Below, one piece after another: positions 12,825 through 22,681 of a DNA stretch of 64,000 nucleotides; position 1 is the stretch's first letter; every line of letters begins with the position of its first letter. The notes beneath the pieces are model-generated. The model was not told the DNA's origin and searched no databases. It worked only from the letters and a program-made list of their open reading frames with translations. Source of the DNA: Glandiceps talaboti (lineage: Eukaryota; Hemichordata; Enteropneusta; Spengelidae); the NCBI RefSeq assembly GCF_964340395.1, contig NW_027554299.1, forward strand, positions 1-64,000, read 5' to 3'. The position numbers were made by a program, and so were the translations under genes.

Positions 12825-12838
12825 GGTTCAAACCTGTC
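12825..12838 (+). repeat. Target-site duplication, right copy
   Basis: GGTTCAAACCTGTC directly after the LINE, identical to 9,343-9,356. The satellite resumes without loss (GAAACCTATCG). Confidence 0.92.
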
Positions 12839-15800
12839 GAAACCTATCGAAACCAGTCCAAAACTGGTGAAAACAAGTCAAAACCGATCAAAACCAGTCA
12901 ACACCGGTTTAAAACCGATCAAAACTGGTCAAAACCTGTTCTGTACAGGTTTAAAACCAGTGAAAACTGGTCAAAACCTGTGCAAACCGGTTTAAAACCA
13001 GTGAAATCTGGTCAAAACCTGTGCAAACCTGTCAAACCGGTCCAAACCGGTCAAAAATTGGTGCAAACAACTCAAAACCCGTCAAAACCGATCAAAACTT
13101 GTCAAAACCTGTCCAAACCTTTCAAAACCGGTCCAAACCGGTCGAAAACCAGTGCAAACAAGTCAAAACTGATCAAAATCAGTCAACACTGGTTTTAAAC
13201 CGGTCAAAACCTGTGCAAACATATCAAAACCGGTCCAAAACCTGTCCAAACCGGTCCAAACCTGTCCAAAACCATTCCAAACCGGTCACAACCTGTCCAA
13301 ACCGGTCCAAAACCATTGCAAACAAGACAAAAAAGGTCAAAACCTGTCCATACCGGTTTTAAACCAGTCAAATCCGATCATAATTAGTTAAAATATAAAC
13401 AATACTGTCAAAACCCGACCAAACCGCAAACCGGTCGACACCTGTCCAAACCTGTTCTGTACAGGTTTAAATGAGTCAAAACCTGTGCAAACCTGTCCAA
13501 ACGGTCCAAACCGGTCGAAAACCTATCCAAGGCGGACCAAAACTGGTGAAAATGAGTCAATACCGGTCAAAACCTTCCAAATTGGTTATAAACAGGTGAA
13601 AACAGATCAAAACTGGTCAAAACCTGTCAAAACTGGTTCAAACCTGTCGAAACCTATCGAAACCATTCCAAAACTGGTGAAAACAAGTCAAAACCGATCA
13701 AAACCAGTCAACACCGGTTTAAAACCGGTCAAAACTGATCAAAACTGGTCAAAACCTGTCGCAAACCGGTTTAAAACAAGTGAAAACTTGTCAAAACCTG
13801 TGCAAACCTGTCAAACTGGTCCAAACCGGTCAAAAATAGGTGCAAACAACTCAAAACCCGTCAAAACCGATCAAAACTTGTCAAAACCTTTCAAAACCGG
13901 TCCAAACCGGTCGAAAACCAAGTGAAAACTGGTCAAAACTGGTCCAAACCTGTCCAAACCTGTCAAAACTGGTCTAAACGGGTCGTAAAACTGTCAAAAC
14001 TGGTCAAAACCAGTCAAAACCTGTCCAAGACCATTCAAAACCAGTCAAAACCTGTCCAAACCTATCCAAAACCATTTTTAAACCAGTTAAAACTGAGTCA
14101 AAACTGGTCAAATCCGGTCCAAAACCAATGCAAGCAAGTCAAAACCGATCAAAACCTGTGCAAACCTGTGCAAACCTGTCCAAAACAATTCCAAACCAGT
14201 CAAAACCTTTCCGAACCAGTCCATAACCGATGTAAATGAGTCAAAACCAGTCAAAACCAGTCAACACTGGTTTTAAACCGGTCAAAACAGATCAAAACTG
14301 GTCAAAACCTGTGCAAACATATCAAAACCGGTCCAAAACCTGTCCAAACCGGTCCAAACCTGTCCAAAACCATTCCAAACCGGTCACAACCTGTCCAAAC
14401 CTATGCAAACAAGACAAAAAAGGTCAAAACCTGTCCATACCGGTTTTAAACCAGTCAAATCCGATCATAATTAGTTAAAACATAAACAATACTGTCAAAA
14501 CCCGACCAAACCGCAAACCGGTCGACACCTGTCCAAACCTGTTCTGTACAGGTTTAAATGAGTCAAAACCTGTGCAAACCTGTCCAAACGGCCCAAACCG
14601 GTCGAAAACCTATCCAAGGCGGACCAAAACTGGTGAAAATGAGTCAATACCGCTCAAAACCTTCCAAATTGGTTATAAACAGGTGAAAACAGATCAAAAC
14701 TGGTCAAAACCTGTCAAACCGGTCCAAACCGGTCAAAAATTGGTGCAAACAACTCAAAACCCGTCAAAACCGATCAAAACTTGTCAAAACCTGTCCAAAC
14801 CTTTCAAAACCGGTCCAAACCGGTCGAAAACCAGTGCAAACAAGTCAAAACTGATCAAAACCAGTCAACACTGGTTTTAAACCGGTCAAAACTGATCAAA
14901 ACTGGTCAAAACCTGTGCAAACATATCAAAACCGGTCCAAAACCTGTCCAAACCGGTCCAAACCTGTCCAAAACCATTCCAAACAGGTCACAACCTGTCC
15001 AAACCGGTCCAAAACCATTGCAAACAAGACAACAAAGGTCAAAAGCTGTCCATACCGGTTTTAAACCAGTCAAATCCGATCATAATTAGTTAAAACATAA
15101 ACAATACTGTCAAAACCCGACCAAACCGCAAACCGGTCGACACCTGTCCAAACCTGTTCTGTACAGGTTTAAATGAGTCAAAACCTGTGCAAACCTGTCC
15201 AAACGGTCCAAACCGGTCGAAAACCTATCCAAGGCGGACCAAAACTGATGAAAATGAGTCAATACCGGTCAAAACCTTCCAATTTGGTTATAAACAGGTG
15301 AAAACAGATCAAAACTGGTCAAAACCTGTCAAAACTGGTTCAAACCTGTCAAAACCTATCGAAACCATTCCAAAACTGGTGAAAACAAGTCAAAACCGAT
15401 CAAAACCAGTCAACACAGGTTTAAAACCGGTCAAACCTGATCAAAACTGGTCAAAACCTGTCGCAAACCAGTTTAAAACCAGTGAAAACTGGTCAAAACC
15501 TGTGCAAACCTGTCAAACCGGTCCAAACCGGTCAAAAATAGGTGCAAACAACTCAAAACCCGTCAGAACCGATCAAAACTTGTCAAAACCTGTCCAAACC
15601 TTTCAAAACCGGTCGAAAACCCATCCAAACTGGTCCAAAACCAGTGCAAACAAGTCAAAACTGATCAAAACCAGTCAACACCGGTTTAAAACCGATCAAA
15701 ACTGATCAAAACTGGTCAAAACCTGTCGCAAACCGGTTTAAAACCAGTGAAAACTGGTCAAAACCTGTGCAAACAGGTCAAACCTCTCCAAACCGGTCAA

Positions 15801-18800
15801 AAACCTATCCAAACCTGTCCAAAAAGGTGCAAACAACTCAAAACCCGTCAAAACCAGTCAAAACTTGTCAAAACCTGTCAAAACCTGTCCAAACCGGTCC
15901 AAACCGGTCCAAAACCTATCCAAACCGGTCCAAAACCAGTGCAAACAAGTCAAAACTGATCAAAACCAGTCAACACCTGTTTTAAACCGGTCAAAACTGA
16001 TCAAAACTGGTCAAAACCTGTGCAAACATATCAAAAACGGTCCAAAACCTGTCCAAACCGGTCCAAACCTGTCCAAAACCATTCCAAACCGGTCACAACC
16101 TGTCCAAACCAGTCCAAAACCATTGCAAACAAGACAAAAAAGGTCAAAACCTGTCCATACCGGTTTTAAACCAGTCAAATCCGATCATAATTAGTTAAAA
16201 CATAAACAATACAGTCAAAACCCGACAAAAACCGCAAACCTGTCGACACCTGTCCAAACCTGTTCTGTACAGGTTTAAATGAGTCAAAACCTGTGCAAAC
16301 CTGTCCAAACGGTCCAAACCGGTCGAAAACCTATCCAAGGCGGTCCAAAACTGGTGAAAATGAGTCAATACCGGTCAAAACCTTCCAAATTGGTTATAAA
16401 CAGGTGAAAACAGATCAAAACTGGTCAAAACCTGTCAAAACTGGTTCAAACCTGTCGAAACCTATCGAAATCATTCCAAAACTGGTGAAAACAAGTCAAA
16501 ACCGATCAAAACCAGTCAACACTGGTTTAAAACCGGTCAAACCTGATCAAAACTGGTCAAAACCTGTCGCAAACCAGTTTAAAACCAGTGAAAACTGGTC
16601 AAAACCTGTGCAAACCTGTCAAACCGGTCCAAACCGGTCAAAACCGGTCGAAAACCCATCCAAACTGGTCCAAAACCAGTGCAAACAAGTCAAAACTGAT
16701 CAAAACCAGTCAACACCGGTTTAAAACCGATCAAAACTGATCAAAACTGGTCAAAACCTGTCGCAAACCGGTTTAAAACCAGTGAAAACTGGTCAAAACC
16801 TGTGCAAACAGGTCAAACCTCTCCAAACCGGTCAAAAACCTATCCAAACCTGTCCAAAATAGGTGCAAACAACTCAAAACCCGTCAAAACCAGTCAAAAC
16901 TTGTCAAAACCTGTCCAAACCTGTCCAAACCGGTCCAAACCGGTCCAAAACCTATCCAAACCGGTCCAAAACCAGTGCCAACAAGTCAAAACTGATCAAA
17001 ACCAGTCAACACCGGTTCAAACCTATCGAAACCTATCGAAACCAGTCCAAAACTGGTGCAAACAAGTCAAAACCGATCAAAACCAGTCAACACAGGTTTA
17101 AAACCGGTCAAAACTGATCAAAACTGGTCAAAACCTGTCGCAAACCGGTTTAAAACCAGTGAAAACTGGTCAAAACCTGTGCAAACAGGTCAAACCTCTC
17201 CAAACCGGTCAAAAACCTATCCAAACCTGTCCAAAATAGGTGCAAACAACTCAAAACCCGTCAAAACCAGTCAAAACTTGTCAAAACCTGTCCAAACCTG
17301 TCCAAACCGGTCCAAACCGGTCCAAAACCTATCCAAACCGGTCCAAAACCAGTGCAAACAAGTCAAAACTGATCAAAACCATCAACACCGGTTTAAAACC
17401 GGTCAAAACTGATCAAAACTGGTTAAAACCTGTCAAAACCGGTTCAAACCTGTCGAAACCTATCGAAACCAGTCCAAAACTGGTGAAAACAAGTCAAAAC
17501 CGATCAAAACCAGTCAACACAGGTTTAAAACCGGTCAAAACTGAACAAAACTGGTCAAAACCTGTCGCAAACCGGTTTAAAACAAGTGAAAACTGGTCAA
17601 AACCTGTGCAAACCTGTCAAACCGGTCCAAACCGGTCAAAAATAGGTGCAAACAACTCAAAACCCGTCAGAACCGATCAAAACTTGTCAAAACCTGTCCA
17701 AACCTTTCAAAACCGGTCGAAAACCCATCCAAACTGGTCCAAAACCAGTGCAAACAAGTCAAAACTGATCAAAACCAGTCAACACCGGTTTAAAACCGAT
17801 CAAAACTGATCAAAACTGGTCAAAACCTGTTGCAAACCGGTTTAAAACAAGTGAAAACTGGTCTAAACCTGTGCAAACAGGTCAAACCTCTCCAAACCGG
17901 TCAAAAACCTATCCAAACCTGTCCAAAATAGGTGCAAACAACTCAAAACCCGTCAAAACCAGTCAAAACTTGTCAAAACCTATCCAAACCTGTCCAAACC
18001 GGTCCAAACCGGTCCAAAACCTATCCAAACTGGTCCAAAACCAGTGCAAACAAGTCAAAACTGATCAAAACCAGTCAACACCGGTTTAAAACCGGTCAAA
18101 ACTGATCAAAACTGGTCAAAACCTGTCAAAACCGGTTCAAACCTGTCGAAACCTATCGAATCCAGTCCAAAACTGGTGCAAAAAAGTCAAAACCGATCAA
18201 AACCAGTCAACACAGGTTTAAAACCGGTCAAAACTGATCAAAACTGGTCAAAACCTGTCGCAAACCGGTTTAAAACAAGTGAAAACTGGTCAAAACCTGT
18301 GCAAACCTGTCAAACCGGTCCAAACCGGTCAAAAATAGGTGCAAACAACTCAAAACCCGTCAAAACCCATCAAAACTTGTCAAAACCTGTCAAAACCTTT
18401 CAAAACCGGTCCAAACCGGTCGAAAACCAAGTGAAAACTGGTCAAAACTGGTCCAAACCTGTCCAAACCTGTCAAAACTGGTCTAAATGGGTCGAAAAAC
18501 TGTCAAAACTGGTCAAAACTGGTCAAAACCAGTCAAAACCTGTCCAAGACCATTCAAAACCAGTCAAAACCTGTCCAAACCTATCCAAAACCATTTTTAA
18601 ACCAGTTAAAACTGAGTCAAAACTGGTCAAATCCGGTCCAAAACCAATGCAAGCAAGTCAAAACCGATCAAAACCTGTACAAACCTGTGCAAACCTGTCC
18701 AAAACAATTCCAAACCAGTCAAAACCTTTCCGAACCAGTCCAAAACCGATGTAAATGAGTCAAAACCAGTCAAAACCAGTCAACACTGGTTTTAAACCGG

Positions 18801-19165
18801 TCAAAACATATCAAAACTGGTCAAAACCTGTGCAAACATATCAAAACCGGTCCAAAACCTGTCCAAACCGGTCCAAACCTGTCCAAAACCATTCCAAACC
18901 GGTCACAACCTGTCCAAACCTATGCAAACAAGACAAAAAGGGTCAAAACCTGTCCATACCGGTTTTAAACCAGTCAAATCCGATCATAATTAGTTAAAAC
19001 ATAAACAATACTGTCAAAACCCGACCAAACCGCAAACCGGTCGACACCTGTCCAAACCTGTTCTGTACAGGTTTAAATGAGTCAAAACCTGTGCAAACCT
19101 GTCCAAACGGTCCAAACCGGTCGAAAACCTATCCAAGGCGGACCAAAACTGGTGAAAATGAGTCA
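12839..19165 (+). repeat. Decamer satellite array, block 2
   Basis: Continuation of the 10-bp satellite between the first LINE and the first CR1/L2-type copy. Landmark CCAAGGCGG recurs at about 13531, 14618, 15233, 16339 and 19137, giving higher-order spacings of 1,087, 615, 1,106 and 2,798 bp. From about 13,201 on, this block is the left part of the 20.7-kb duplicated unit. A shortened landmark, the hairpin alone, is at 12,932-12,952. No gene is seen. Confidence 0.95.
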
Positions 19166-19168
19166 ATA
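19166..19168 (+). repeat. Short target-site duplication, left (unit A)
   Basis: ATA shared by both edges of the CR1/L2-type element (also 22,379-22,381). The uninterrupted satellite reads GAGTCAATACCGGTC at this point, so the element split ATA|CCGGTC. Short or absent duplications are usual for CR1/L2-type elements. Confidence 0.6.
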
Positions 19169-19182
19169 AGTTTAAGTTTAAG

Positions 19183-19192
19183 TTTATTTATT
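19183..19192 (-). promoter_or_regulatory. Overlapping polyadenylation signals of the CR1/L2-type element
   Basis: Two overlapping AATAAA motifs on the minus strand, immediately before the AAACTT-type terminal repeat. Confidence 0.6.
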
Positions 19193-19447
19193 TTCTAAAG
19201 CGCCTTTTCTATTTAAAATATTCAAAAGCGCTGCACATAAAATACAAAAACGTAAATAAGGTGAATGCTACAAAAACAAGTATACCGTTAACACCCTTAA
19301 AATGTCAAATGTTAAAAGGATAGTGAATGGTCATTAAAATTATAGACTGAGACTTGTTATAAAAGCCTTAAAAATGTCAAATATTAAAACGAACGTAAAT
19401 GACCACTAAGATAATATAAATTTTGTACTCTGAGTCAAATAACCAAA

Positions 19448-22153
19448 TCACAATTCATGATACATTTTAAAGAGGTGTGTTTTAAGTTTTCGTTTAAAAT
19501 GTTCAAGTTCTGAAAGGTCTTTGAGATCATCAGGAATGGAATTCCATAGTCTAGGTCCTGCAATGGCCAGGGCACGATCATTAATCTTGTTATAAGAACG
19601 GGGAATTACAAGATTTCTAACGGAGTTTTTGCGTAAATTATAACGAGGCTTATCAGGGCGGACAAACATGTCACGAATATAAACAGGTGCTGCGTTATTT
19701 AGAGCTTTAAAAACTGTGAGGATAACTTTGAAATCAACTCTTGCCTTTACAGGAAGCCAGTGTAACTCAATGAGAGTTTTGGAGATACTGTCGTACTTTC
19801 TTAACCCTTTAACCACACGTGCCGCATTATTCTGAACTCGTTGCAACCTATCAAACAAGTATTGCGACATTCCAAACATTATGGTATTCGCATAATCTAG
19901 ATGTGAAGTAATTAGAGAATGAACTAATGTTTCAGTTGCGCTTTGATTTAAATATTTCCGGATCTGATGAATATTGTGTAAGTTGTGGTTCACTTTCTTG
20001 CAGATTTGATTGACATGGCGATCCATTGATAGATTAGAGTCTAGCCATCCACCCAAATTACGTACATGGTCTACTACTTGTATTTGATCATTTCCGACTG
20101 CAATATGTTCAATTGTAGTCTTTGCTAATTGTTGAGGTGTTCCTAAGATCATGACTTCTGTTTTGCTATCGTTTAACTTGAGTCGATGTGTTGTCATCCA
20201 GGACTGAATATCCCGTATACACCTCTCTATACACATTGTGACCTCGGTTTGATCACTTATCCGGGGCTTGAACATCTTTACGAGTTGTGTGTCATCTGCG
20301 TAACCATGAGAAGTTATCATATGTTTGTTAATGACGTGAAATAGTGTACTGGAATAGGCTGTGAAAAGAACTGGACCGAGACAAGACCCTTGTGGGACTC
20401 CGAACTTCATTTGAACACTCTCAGATGTACTGCCAGATATCAAGACTCGTTGTGATCTGTTGACAAGATACGAAGATAGCCAATCGAGAGCGACATTTTG
20501 GATACCAAATTCTTTTTGCATAATGTCAATGAGTATATTATGGTCCACTGTGTCAAAGGCAGCACTCAAATCGAGGAGAACTAATAGTGCGACTTCTTTT
20601 CGACCCATGCACTCTAGTATGTCGGATACAACTTTACCAAGAACAGTCTCTGTACTGTGGTGTTGTCTGTATGCCGATTGGTGTATTGGTAACGGTGCAT
20701 TAATCTGCATATGCTTGGTAAGTTGGTCGGCGACAACGCGTTCTACTAGTTTCGATATGAATGGGAGGTTGCTGACTGGTCTGTAATTGGATAGCTCAGT
20801 ACCACCACCTGTTTTTTTAATCAGTGGTATTACTGTAGCTTCTTTCCACACAGCTGGAAAAGTGCCAATCTGAAGAGAACGGTTTGTCATACAGGTGATA
20901 ATAGGTAGTAGAATGTTAACGTATTCTTTAAGTAACCAAGTGGGAATGGGATCACTTTGGCACTGCTTTGTCGGCGATTTAATTATGTATTTCTTTATTT
21001 CATCTGGCTTCAGAGGTGTGAATTTATTCAAGTGGGTGTCGACTATCCGTGATCTGAACCCATCCGTCAGGGCAGTATTTTCGCTGTTATTCAGCAAAGC
21101 ATGATCGCATAGTGATGAATTAAGTATATCATTTCTGAATGCCTCTTTGTTTATTTTCTTGTATTGTCGGAAGGTAACAGTATTTTCTTCAATATGCCGG
21201 TTAATGTTGGACAGATGTGTGATTACAAAACAGTGATCTGAGATGTAGTGTCCGCTAACAGGTGGGGTGATGGATAGTCTGTTATCATCCCGTGTAATAA
21301 TAAGGTCTAGGGTATTGCCTGATGTATGCGTTGGAACAGATACATGCTGTGTCAGGTTTCTTGACTGACATATGTCATTGAATTTATTTGCTGAGTGGTC
21401 GTTGACGTTGTTAACATGGATATTTAAATCGCCACATATTATGACAGGTTCACTGGAGTCTAGAATCTTGTCCAAATAATTTTCGAGTTCTTGTAGAAAG
21501 ATATTCACACTGATCGGATGTACTGCAGAATATGGAGGTCGGTAGATTGACACCAAGTTGACTTTAATATCTTTATGCTTGGCCACCCATTGTGTGTATT
21601 CAAACGAACTTTCTTCTCCCGCTTTTACTCTTCTTACTTCGAACAAGTCTTCCCGATAAACCACTCCGACACCACCCCCGGTTCTATTTTGCCTGGGAAA
21701 ATCGTTGATGTTATATGCAGGGGGGAGACAAGCTGACCGTGTTGCTGAATCTTTTACCCTCAACCAAGTCTCAGTGATAACGCAAATGTCAATACTGTTC
21801 TGGACAAGATAATCCTGAAAAATTTGACATTTATTTTTAATGGAACGGACATTTACTAGTCCAAGTGTTATGGACTTTGGCATCTTCTTATGGTGACACT
21901 TCGTAATTTTGGGGTACCGTAGGTTTGCAAATCGTAATCCATTGTTTATATCCCATGGTCTGCAACGTTGTTTCACCCCAGCGCGCTTTCCTCTGTAATG
22001 TTTCAAGATTCCAATCTCCTTTAATGTATGTGATAATTTTCTTGAAATTTCACCAGGTGATCTGAGTGCCAACAATGTCTCATTTGAATAACAAATTCTG
22101 ACGTTCAAGTTCATTCTATTGTTCTCACTCTCCATATTGCCCACCATGTTCAT
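19448..22153 (-). CDS. CR1/L2-type endonuclease/reverse transcriptase (internally shortened), copy A
   Basis: Retrotransposon protein of 901 residues from the first ATG at 22,153. The frame is open 12 codons further to a TTG, with a stop at 22,205-22,207. A leader of about 95 residues precedes the endonuclease: VNVRSIKNK at about 100-108, ETW at 128-130, GDLN at 241-244, SDH at 305-307. Reverse transcriptase: IPTWLL at about 403-408, LDLSAAFDTVDH at 527-538, GVPQGS at 585-590, catalytic YADD at 618-621. The C-terminus has family-typical LQRVQNNAARVV, LHWLPV and GPRLWNSIP motifs. The usual linker of roughly 100-200 residues between endonuclease and reverse transcriptase is missing: the text passes from FRQYKKINKEAF through RIVDTHLNKF directly into the reverse transcriptase start. 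That suggests an in-frame deletion. Catalytic motifs are intact. Whether it is active is unknown. Confidence 0.9.
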   Translation of the reverse strand: MNMVGNMESENNRMNLNVRICYSNETLLALRSPGEISRKLSHTLKEIGILKHYRGKRAGVKQRCRPWDINNGLRFANLRYPKITKCHHKKMPKSITLGLVNVRSIKNKCQIFQDYLVQNSIDICVITETWLRVKDSATRSACLPPAYNINDFPRQNRTGGGVGVVYREDLFEVRRVKAGEESSFEYTQWVAKHKDIKVNLVSIYRPPYSAVHPISVNIFLQELENYLDKILDSSEPVIICGDLNIHVNNVNDHSANKFNDICQSRNLTQHVSVPTHTSGNTLDLIITRDDNRLSITPPVSGHYISDHCFVITHLSNINRHIEENTVTFRQYKKINKEAFRNDILNSSLCDHALLNNSENTALTDGFRSRIVDTHLNKFTPLKPDEIKKYIIKSPTKQCQSDPIPTWLLKEYVNILLPIITCMTNRSLQIGTFPAVWKEATVIPLIKKTGGGTELSNYRPVSNLPFISKLVERVVADQLTKHMQINAPLPIHQSAYRQHHSTETVLGKVVSDILECMGRKEVALLVLLDLSAAFDTVDHNILIDIMQKEFGIQNVALDWLSSYLVNRSQRVLISGSTSESVQMKFGVPQGSCLGPVLFTAYSSTLFHVINKHMITSHGYADDTQLVKMFKPRISDQTEVTMCIERCIRDIQSWMTTHRLKLNDSKTEVMILGTPQQLAKTTIEHIAVGNDQIQVVDHVRNLGGWLDSNLSMDRHVNQICKKVNHNLHNIHQIRKYLNQSATETLVHSLITSHLDYANTIMFGMSQYLFDRLQRVQNNAARVVKGLRKYDSISKTLIELHWLPVKARVDFKVILTVFKALNNAAPVYIRDMFVRPDKPRYNLRKNSVRNLVIPRSYNKINDRALAIAGPRLWNSIPDDLKDLSELEHFKRKLKTHLFKMYHEL

Positions 22154-22378
22154 GTCCAAAAATCGAGATCTTTCACAGCAAAAGTTCAACTTTTTAAAGA
22201 CAGATTACTCACTGAATATAATACTAGAAGGATTAAAACTACAAACATCACACTCCTGGTATCTTCAATGGCACCAACCATGGTATCAAAAGGTCATTGT
22301 CAATGTAAAATCCTCATAAAATCCAATAAAATCAAGAGCTCAACAAATGCGTGGCTGCCAACACACGGCGCCTCATAC
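22154..22378 (-). other. 5' leader of the CR1/L2-type element
   Basis: Unique sequence between the satellite edge and the ORF. It has a GC-richer start (GAGGCGCCGTGTGTTGGCAG on the minus strand). LINEs of this group usually carry an internal promoter in the leader, but I see no motif that proves one. Confidence 0.5.
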
Positions 22379-22381
22379 ATA
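22379..22381 (+). repeat. Short target-site duplication, right (unit A)
   Basis: ATA at the right edge of the element, matching 19,166-19,168. The satellite resumes as CCGGTCAAAACC. Confidence 0.6.
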
Positions 22382-22681
22382 CCGGTCAAAACCTTCCAAA
22401 TTGGTTATATACAGGTGAAAACAGATCAAAACTGGTCAAAACCTGTCAAAACTGGTTCAAACCTGTCGAAACCTATCGAAACCCGTCCAAAACTGGTGAA
22501 AACAAGTCAAAACCGATCAAAACCAGTCAACACCGGTTTAAAACCGATCAACACTGGTCAAAACCTGTCGCAAACCGGTTTAAAACCAGTGAAAACTGAT
22601 CAAAACCTGTGCAAACCGGTTTAAAACCAGTGAAATCTGGTCAAAACCTGTGCAAACCTGTCAAACCGGTCCAAACCGGTC

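Larger units (their letters stand above)
19169..22378 (-). mobile_element. CR1/L2-type non-LTR retrotransposon, copy in unit A
   Basis: 3,210 bp on the minus strand, inserted cleanly in the decamer satellite. Reading the minus strand: about 225 bp of leader (22,378-22,154), one long ORF, about 280 bp of 3' UTR, two overlapping AATAAA signals (19,183-19,192), and a short AAACTT-type tandem tail (19,169-19,182). A short repeat tail in place of poly(A), together with the ORF motifs, places it in the CR1/L2 part of the Jockey superfamily. The leader is non-satellite, so the 5' end may be near full length. Confidence 0.92.

Noticed and set aside
20460-20786. Plus-strand frames opposite the CR1/L2-type ORF (also 20,895-21,104; 22,119-22,319; and the copies at +20,726)
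   Set aside because: They are shadows of the minus-strand coding sequence with no features of their own.
22154-22189. Start of the CR1/L2-type ORF at the TTG at 22,189
   Set aside because: TTG initiation is not expected in an animal mRNA. The first in-frame ATG is at 22,153, so that start is used.
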